This document shows, piece by piece, positions 1 through 64,000 of a stretch of DNA of 64,000 nucleotides (the first letter of the stretch is position 1; every line of letters begins with the position of its first letter). The notes under the pieces are model-generated. The model saw nothing but the letters and a program-made list of their open reading frames with translations. It ran no database searches and was not told the origin of the DNA. A program made the translations under genes and the position numbers. Source of the stretch: Papilionanthe hookeriana x Papilionanthe teres (lineage: Eukaryota; Streptophyta; Magnoliopsida; Asparagales; Orchidaceae); NCBI GenBank assembly GCA_022702705.1, contig CM040424.1, positions 74,274,709 to 74,338,708 on the forward strand, written 5' to 3'.

Positions 1-698
1 ATTTTTTGTGGGTATTAATAGCCTCATCAACGGTGATTTGGGCTTCCACACAATGAATGAGACCGGCGTAGGAGTAGACTATCTCTTGATTAATGATGAG
101 TTGAATGACCCATGTTGAACTCTCAAAGGAAGATTCCCCTCATATCTAGCTCTACTCCCAAAATTGGATGAGATTTTGTGAAAAAATTTCTAAAATTAAT
201 TTTCAGTAGACTCTCCTTCATTTTGTCGAAGCTCCAATAGGTGAGAAGAGATATTGAAAAATTCTTCATTTTGTGATAAATTGCTTGACAAAAGGGTTTG
301 TAAGTTCGTTAAAGGTGCAGACAGTTCCCCTTGGTAGAGAGTAGAACAATGCACTAGCTTGTTCTTTGAGGGTGACCTATAATTTTGATAAATAAGCTCA
401 TCAGAGGCATATTGAATGTGCAAGATGATCATATAATGATTAATATGTTCAAAATTGGTTAGATGCCTTATCATAAGGGTTGATATTTGGAAGTTTGAAG
501 CTTGCTTGATGGGGAGTTGGAGGATGGGGTTAGTCATAAGTAAAAATTTTTGGAGACTGTTGATTATGGGTACCAATGGGTTTTGTTCACGTTTGATCTA
601 AAATTGACTCGAGTCGAAATTGCTCCACTCAAACCTAACTTGAATATTAAACAGGTCACCCAAACCTGACCTAGCTTCAATCCGACTAACCTGCACTC

Positions 699-702
<4 letters not shown>

Positions 703-778
<76 letters not shown>
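703..778. repeat. (TA)n microsatellite
   Basis: About 38 uninterrupted TA dinucleotides. Confidence 0.95.
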
Positions 779-782
<4 letters not shown>

Positions 783-2754
783 ATGGTTGTTCGAATCAAA
801 TTCAAGTTACTTTCAAGTGAAGTTTGGGTCAAATTTGGGTTGATAGGTTTGAATTATGTCAATTTAGAACGACCAAAAAATTTAAACCTATTCGATTTTT
901 GAACCCGAACTCTATTAAATAATTACTAAGTGTGTTAGGTTATTTGACTCCAATGGTGATGAGAGAGACAATTCCTCTCTCAAGGGAAATTATTTTTGAA
1001 CCAATCACCATAACTCAGTGAAGCTTATATGTCAAAGATTATCAATAAGACGGGGTCGTGCTAAGTTCCTTGGAAGGTTGTGAGTAGGTCGAGCTGCATT
1101 GGATGGATGAGTGGAACTGTCAATTTTAAGGAGATATGCATCTTGGCTTGATAGAGGAGGAATTCTAGTATAGTGGACGGGGATATTTGTATTGGTGTTT
1201 TCGACTTTGGCATCCCTAATGGGTGGTTGATCTGGGGTAACTAAACCTCATCTAATTCCATCGGTATTGGTTGTCGAGCCTCATATAGAACTAAAAGATC
1301 TCATTATGAGACTCCATTCTACGGTTTGATCTTCTAAGGGTGGACCTGAGACCCCTTTGTCAATTGGGTAACTATTGTTGCGGAGGGAAGGAGCAGAGGC
1401 TTGATGTCCCTATGTCCGAGATTTTGTGGGTGTTGGAGCATGAGGCTTCGTTGCTGCATTTATTGGCCATCGAATGAGTTGTCACAAATTTAGCAAGGGT
1501 AGGATTGTGTTTCTCAAAGACACACCAAACTATTATGTGCTTGAAAATTCATGATGATAGAGTGAGAGATTAACACAATAGCATTATACAAAGATTTGAT
1601 TTATACACAAATGAAAGATAAGCTAAAAGATGAGATATTAGAACTTTTATGTGGAAAATCATAAAAAGAAAAAAAAATCACAGAACTTGGTCTAGTTAAA
1701 ATAATTTATTATATATTATAAGTTACGTTCTTTTTAACTTGGAAAGATGGAGTAATAGTACTTATTCATCACTCTACCGTAACAATCCACTACATGAATT
1801 AAGGGCTAATGGTTAGACAATAACATCCTAGAAATAATAAATGGGATATAATAGCCATATTTGGGCTACAAGAGCCATAATTAGGCTAGAATAATCATAA
1901 ATGCTCATCGATGATTGTTGATGGTTTTTGTCTTATAGCTCTCTTGGTGAGTGTAGGCTTAGTTCTCGGTTCATTCTCTAAAGAACGGGGTAATTTATAA
2001 TTTTTCAGTAAGGCGTTTTAATAAATTTAGCGTAAATTCCAAAATACATTGAGTGGGTAGTGTTGATTCCTTCAATCATGGATTGTTGTTTGACTGCCTT
2101 GACGATCTTAGAATTAAACTATATTGGGATCATAGGGTTCTTCTTGTTGAGTTGCTTGATTGACTATAATCATGCCAAATTTAGATATTGATCAATCTTC
2201 CATTTAGTCTATAATAGCTTTGAATTTTATTTCATGTGTTTAACCTGAGTTTACTCGAACTTGGATCAGAACAGTTTTGGTGTCATTGGTTTTTTATTGT
2301 CTAGATGCTCAATTTGACTATAAATTTATTGAAATAGGACCTCAAATGACCTTTAATTTCACTCTTGAAGTTATCTTTCAAAATGCATCGATATTCATGC
2401 CTGATCATGTGGATTTTTTTTGGTGATATATTAAGGTTATATTGCTTAAAAGGCATTAGAGATTTATTGATTAATTGTAGTGCAGGAATAAGAATGCCAA
2501 CTAAATATAAATTAATTAATGTGAATCAGTGAATGCTTTCTGTATTATTATAGGCATCAATGCAAAGGAGAAAAAGTCTTAAGGAGTGAAAATGCTAAAT
2601 ATCAGATTTCTTGAAGTTAAGTTGGTTACTCATTTTTACTTATAATAATTATGTTGTTTCCTTTAGGTTTCGGGTGCTTGATTATCTTCAATTCTTATTT
2701 TTTGGCCATTTCATAAGTAGATTATGGATTATTATTAACTTGCTAGGTCCGTGA

Positions 2755-3175
2755 AATATTTGAATCTATTGAGAAATTAAATTTCAACTGGAAGCAGCCT
2801 GAAATTTTAGATGCCATATGGATCAGAAGGCAAGGAAATATTTACTTTTATAAACTTTTTTAATATCATGAGAAGCTATTTTTCAATAAGTGGTCTTTCT
2901 TTTTATGCGAAGCAGCTTCAAATTCTTGGTAGTATCAATTCTTCGAGGAAATATTTCTTTTTTGGTTACAGCTATTTTGATTTAACAATGCTTCTTTAAA
3001 TTTTGGAACGTGTTTCCAGTCTGTCGATCAAATATTTGAATCTTTTGTGAATCTATATTTCAAAAATGTCTTTATTTTCATATGAAGCAGCCTGAAATTT
3101 TGACACTACCCATCCCTGGTGTAAGGGGAAGTTATTTCTTTTTATGAACCAGCCTGAAAATTTTCGTTCTATCAA
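2755..3175 (+). repeat. Degenerate tandem repeat
   Basis: The motif GAAGCAGCCTGAAATTTT or a close variant occurs at 2,791, 2,909, 3,084 and 3,146. It is usually preceded by a T-rich stretch with TTTTATG. An AATATTTGAATCT segment also occurs twice, near 2,757 and 3,031. Spacing is irregular (62-175 bp), so this is an old, eroded local duplication. Its function is unknown. Confidence 0.6.
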
Positions 3176-3823
3176 TCACAATAGTAGCAATACAGTTGTC
3201 TTTTAACACTGCTTCTTGTATTGATCTACATATTCTTTGGGTTGGGCATTGTGCATTAGAAAATTACTGATTACATCTTTCAGTGCTAGATCTTCATCTA
3301 TAGAAGGTTATTTGGTTCAAACCAATTTCTTCAACTTTATCTATGTGCTAGTGGCTTGTTTGCTTTGGTTTGTTGCTTCAAGTTTTGAACTTTGATCGAG
3401 AAAAGGTAATTTTTCTTGAAACAATGTCATATTCAGGTGTTCTTTAACCAAGACGTGAACTGCTGGTTGTTAGTTAAATGCTACTTGGCTCAACATTTTA
3501 AAGAAAATTATTTGCACCGTCCACATCGGGCAGATTTTTTTAGCTTCTACTATCTTTAGTGTTTAGAATATTATTGATATTTATAGTCCTTTAATACTTT
3601 TCTCAGTTTTGAGAAATTTGCCATTATAACTTGGTATTTTAATTATGCAAGCATAGCCAATAAATGCTAATAGTGGTAATCTTCTCGTTTAGAAACAATA
3701 TGGAGCAGTTGTTGTTCCTATAATTGAGATGTAGTGCAGAGTTTGAAGAGCAGCAGCAATATAACATTATCTTCTATTATCCATCAGCTCTAATGACTGC
3801 TTGCATTTACAAACATTCTCTAG

Positions 3824-60620
<56,797 letters not shown>

Positions 60621-62290
60621 AGCAGCCATTGATTTTAGTTTTTATGATTAAAATACTAATCAGAGCAGATTGTTGGAGGAAGCTATTGTGTTAGGTAATG
60701 ATAAAGGTTGGGAGAGTTGGGAAAAGGATTGTGCTGCGGCTGAATGAGATGAGAGAGGGCACATCGTTTAGCCAGGGAGATTCATGATCCATTTTAATGT
60801 TTCCAGCATGATTTTTGATGGGTTAGTATGATCTGTTAGCTATCCTTTTATCTCTGTTAATTGCCAAATATGTTGATTTTTTTTACATTTGTCCTAACTT
60901 TTAAATTATCATTTAGTGTTCATGATAAATCTCCAATGCTTCATTTATTTTGTGATAGTGTATATTATAAATTTGATTAATTAGTCCAACATTTCTTTCA
61001 TCTCAGAATTGATTTATCATTGATTGCCAAGTTTTAATCGGAATATGTTACAAAAGTTTTCCTTTTGCCTGTAAGTGTAACAGTTTTCCTACACGAATGT
61101 TACAAAAGTTTTCTTGTAACAGTAATTACTATTCTGGTAGAAATTTTTGGTTATGGTATCCAGATTTAAATTTTAATTGGTTTACTTTTTTACTTACCGG
61201 CTTCATTTATATGTTTTTATCTTCTCCAACTAAATTTAATGAATACAAAATTCCTTCTGATTAAGTATACCATCTATATATATAATCTCTTAAGAGAAGA
61301 AAATAAGAAGATATATTTTATGTGGATGGGATACTTGGCAGTTGACTATTTGATTGACGCTTTGTAGCTCTTGCAAAGATTTATTATATTTCTGTTTAGT
61401 TTTCAGTTATTTTATTCTGAAAGTAATAATAAATGAAATTGTAATAATTGAATATCAAATTCAAATGAACTTGATAACTGGTAATACAAGTAAATACGTA
61501 TCGACCTTCTTAATAATTGATCCGATCAAAATTCTTATAAAATGTTATTGGTTCAATTCAAGCCATACAAAATTAATATTATAATTTTAATTTATTATTG
61601 TCCTACCTATTCATGAATCATGATGATTGTTTCGTACACGTGGCCCGTTTAATACGGCATTTATAATGAGGTTGGCCCAGTGGCGCTATTTATCTGCAAT
61701 TTAGATTTTAGGTATCGTATTTTATTGATTATGGGGATCAGGGTGGGTGCTCGCTGACCGTCGCCATCTCTCTCTATCATGGCCCATATGATGCCTCATC
61801 TAAATTCAATCAAGCTTGCTGATATTCCTCTAAAAGGTAGGAGGTACGCTTCTTCTAATGCCATCCCTCATCTTCAAAAATCATTTCGTACTAATAATAT
61901 AGTTGATAATAACAATAATGATCATAATTGTCACTGCCAGTACAAGATGAAGCATTGTATGGAGATATAGTTGATAATGGAGAAGAAAGAGTTCAGTTAC
62001 GTGTAGCAAATAAAGATAATCAGTCAGCCATATCCGGAAGGATGAATCAAATGTTCTCATGAAATTATTTCATTGTCTTATATTTTAATTATCTTAATAA
62101 CTGAACAAAATCAACTTTCTGAACAAACTTTGATATTCAGTTGTAAGCTTTAAAATTGAATTTAATATTACCATAAATTTTAATTTATTAGCAGTGTATG
62201 CATAATATCATATTCATTTAAAGATATATCTAATGGCTTTAAAAGTTGAGAAGGTGGCGCTTTGATTAAATAGTTATTTTAGGGGCAATT
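60621..62290. other. 3' UTR and intergenic spacer downstream of the SUMO protease gene
   Basis: The first few hundred bases after TAA probably form the 3' UTR. No canonical AATAAA was placed with confidence. The rest is AT-rich with no coding motif or RNA gene that I can see. Confidence 0.5.
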
Positions 62291-62309
62291 TCTGGAATTT
62301 TTATTCGGT

Positions 62310-62338
62310 CCGGACAGCGTACGCAGCGCTGCGTCCGG
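62310..62338. repeat. GC-rich inverted repeat upstream of the FRS locus
   Basis: CCGGAC...GCG at the left pairs with GCGTCCGG at the right, around TACGCAGCGCT. It lies 50 bp before the G-box. Confidence 0.5.
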
Positions 62339-62355
62339 TAGCCAATAAAAACGCG

Positions 62356-62363
62356 CCACGTGG
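62356..62363 (+). promoter_or_regulatory. G-box (CCACGTGG) in a putative promoter
   Basis: A perfect palindromic CACGTG core, the binding site of bZIP and bHLH factors. CCAATAAAA is 14 bp upstream and repeated GACCC follows at 62,421. It precedes the FRS-like coding sequence by about 230 bp. Promoter function is inferred from position and composition. Confidence 0.45.
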
Positions 62364-62593
62364 ATTTCTGGACCCCACCATGGCACGTTTGAAAAAAAAG
62401 GCTTTTTATCTCACTCCGCCGACCCGACCCGACCCGAAATTCGTCGAAATTTTTGCCGTTTTTTTCCCCGCCAAAGGATAAAGCGCATTTTTTGTCTCCA
62501 TTATCTTTGGGATGCCGACATTTAGGGTTTTGTCGACCTACTCTTGTCGTGGAATCTGCGGAGTCGAAATTCGATTCTAACCTAAAGTTAAGA

Positions 62594-63990
62594 ATGCTTA
62601 CTGTTCACACAAAAATCACCGATCATGTTGACGGTGAGTTCGAATCTCAAAATATATTGGACGAACAAGATTCTCGACTTAGTTTAGCAATGACTGAACA
62701 TATCCCTCGAGTTGGTAAATTTCGTTGTATGCAATGTTTTATTATCGTTCCAATTGTTTTTAAGTTTTATTTAGAGTAGTATGCCCGTAGATTCGAAGAA
62801 GCAACGTCAAGTTATTTTTCTTATATGGCCATTGTATTTTTGGGTAATATTATGGGTGTATTCAGGTAGTTTCGGGAAAGTATATTTGTCAAGTTTTCTT
62901 TCAGCGGTACGTGGTTTTATTTTGGTAATTTTGTCGTGGTATTCGAGTAGTTTCGAAGAGTAACTTAAGTTTGCTTCGATTTCGTGCATTGAAGGTAGTA
63001 TTCTAAGTAGTTTGGTGGAGGGTACTTTTCATTGTTCCTCCCCTCCCACCCCCAAACTACTGGAATAGTACCCTCAAATTACCAAAATAAAACTTAATAA
63101 AATTTGTTCTATGCACTGTTATTACTGTTTCACAGTTTTGTAGTTTTATTACGGTAGTATGCCCGTAGTTTCAAAAGAGTAACGTCAAGTTTTTTTTCAT
63201 AGTGGGACATGGTGCTTATTTGGGTAATATTATTGGTGTATCCAGGTAGTTTCGTAAAAGTATATTTGTTAAGTATTTTTTCAAGAAGACGTGGTGTTAA
63301 TTTGGTAATTTTGTGGTTGTATTCGATCGGCTTCTTAAGAGTAACTTTGCATCGATTTACTTGTGCTTTTATTTAGGTAATTTGAAGGCGTATTATTTCT
63401 ACTATTTTGGGTGTATTATACGTGATAAAACCGTAAAAACACCAATGCTTTTATAGTTATTATTATGGTACCTTGGTATTACTTGTGGTGCTATCATGAT
63501 ATTATTTTTGTAATGTTGGTTGTTAAGTATAGTGTTACCGACATTCAAATCCCGATTCAATCGCAGATACCCGAGAGAGACAATGCTTCCAATGATCGAC
63601 TTGTAAACATGTTGCTTCAAGTTCGTTATCGATAATGAGAAAGAGGCACATGAAAAATATTGTGCCTATGCACACATCGTTGGATTTATCGTGCGAAAGG
63701 ACCACATCGGTTATCGTCAAATTCAAAGAGGATCAAGATAAGGGAGTTTGTTTGTGGTAAGGCTCGGTATGAAGAGAGAATTGAAGGACAATGTATCGGT
63801 GAGGTACAAGCGAGCGGATACAAGGACCGGTTGTCCCGCCATGATCCGATATGCCGTTGATGTTCGAGGAACCGGTCGGTAAAGAAATTCATAGAAAGTC
63901 GTAACCATCCGTCGGCGAATGTCGGCGACACTCACCTATTGCGTTCAGCAGAAAGATGAGTGACATCGCGTGCGGATGTCCTCGCATCAA
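62594..63990 (+). CDS. FAR1-related (FRS-like) protein, 5' part, frame-broken
   Basis: A possible first exon starts at ATG 62,594 and includes LDEQDSRLSLAMTEHIPRVG, then a GTAAAT donor near 62,716. The FAR1 DNA-binding domain starts at 63,622: FVIDNEKEAHEKYCAYA, VGFIVRKDHIGY, IREFVCGKA, ADTRTGCPAMIRYAVDVRGT, KKFIESRNHP and NVGDTHLLRS. This is the C-C-H-H WRKY-GCM1 layout of FAR1/FRS proteins and related Mutator transposases, except that the first His of HNH reads Arg. The frame breaks at about 63,715, 63,765, 63,877 and 63,948. The MULE and SWIM domains would lie beyond the window, so FRS gene and MULE transposase cannot be told apart. The joining of exon 1 to the domain is unresolved. Confidence 0.6.
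62781..63350 (+). repeat. Two copies of a ~200 bp segment plus fold-back in the FRS intron
   Basis: ATGCCCGTAG starts similar segments at 62,781 and 63,159 (378 bp apart). Both continue through AACGTCAAGTT, GGGTAATATTA, GGTAGTTTCG and TTGGTAATTTTGT. Between them, CTAAGTAGTTTGGTGGAGGG (63,003) pairs with CCCACCCCCAAACTACTGGA (63,045). The mix of direct and inverted copies suggests a small transposon or a local rearrangement. Confidence 0.75.
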
Positions 63991-64000
63991 TGTCAAAAGC

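Larger units (their letters stand above)
1..3823. other. Upstream flank or 5' intron of the SUMO protease gene
   Basis: No exon of a known family was recognised here. ORFs are short (the longest, on the - strand at 196-576, has no domain I know). The stretch contains a TA microsatellite and a degenerate tandem repeat, listed separately. The first protease exon recognised begins at 3,824 in the middle of the protein, so this is probably intron sequence, with the N-terminal exon or exons further left. That placement is inference. Confidence 0.5.

Noticed and set aside
196..576. 126-codon - strand ORF as a gene
   Set aside because: No known motif, low complexity, and no supporting context. It could be a transposon fragment but I cannot show it.

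Overview
The window is nuclear DNA of a flowering plant. Evidence is an interrupted ESD4-type SUMO protease gene with GT-AG introns, plant Ty3/gypsy, RTE-LINE and L1-type LINE remains, a FAR1-related (FRS) locus and many AT microsatellites. The species cannot be fixed from sequence alone; a monocot with long TE-filled introns is a guess only.

Most of the window is one gene. Eight coding exons on the + strand (3,824 to 60,620) join in phase, without a stop, into 237 codons covering the whole visible Ulp1/C48 catalytic domain of an ESD4-like deSUMOylating protease. His, Asp, Gln and Cys of the active site are all present. The N-terminal exons are not seen and probably lie upstream. Three introns are huge: 17.9 kb (4,303-22,209), 8.0 kb (22,521-30,523) and 29.7 kb (30,628-60,337).

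The 17.9 kb intron holds a decayed gypsy pol (5.6-8.2 kb), a tandemly duplicated LINE ORF1 remnant on the - strand (8.6-12.4 kb), a tRNA-like SINE head (14.4 kb) and a 5.4 kb LTR-like repeat (15.6-21.05 kb). The 8.0 kb intron holds an RTE-LINE fragment (24.0-24.9 kb) and a small fold-back.

The 29.7 kb intron holds a Harbinger-like element carrying GC-rich, gene-like cargo (32.1-33.2 kb) and dispersed copies of an unclassified repeat. Into that repeat an 18.9 kb block is inserted (37,987-56,852). The block consists of a degenerate Tat/Ogre-type gag, a 62-bp tandem array of about 22 units, and a 12.2 kb palindrome of two very long LTRs joined through their leader sequences (centre near 51,116). 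No pol is present.

Downstream of the gene there is about 1.7 kb without recognisable genes, then a promoter-like segment with a G-box and the 5' part of a FAR1/FRS-type gene running off the right end.

A recurring oddity crosses the repeats and the FRS locus: near-identical copies disagree mainly where one reads CAG/CTG and the other CG, CCG, TCG, CTCG or CGAG. Frame breaks in the FAR1 domain fall at such positions. This looks like a methylation-linked base-calling signature and affects how broken these elements really are.
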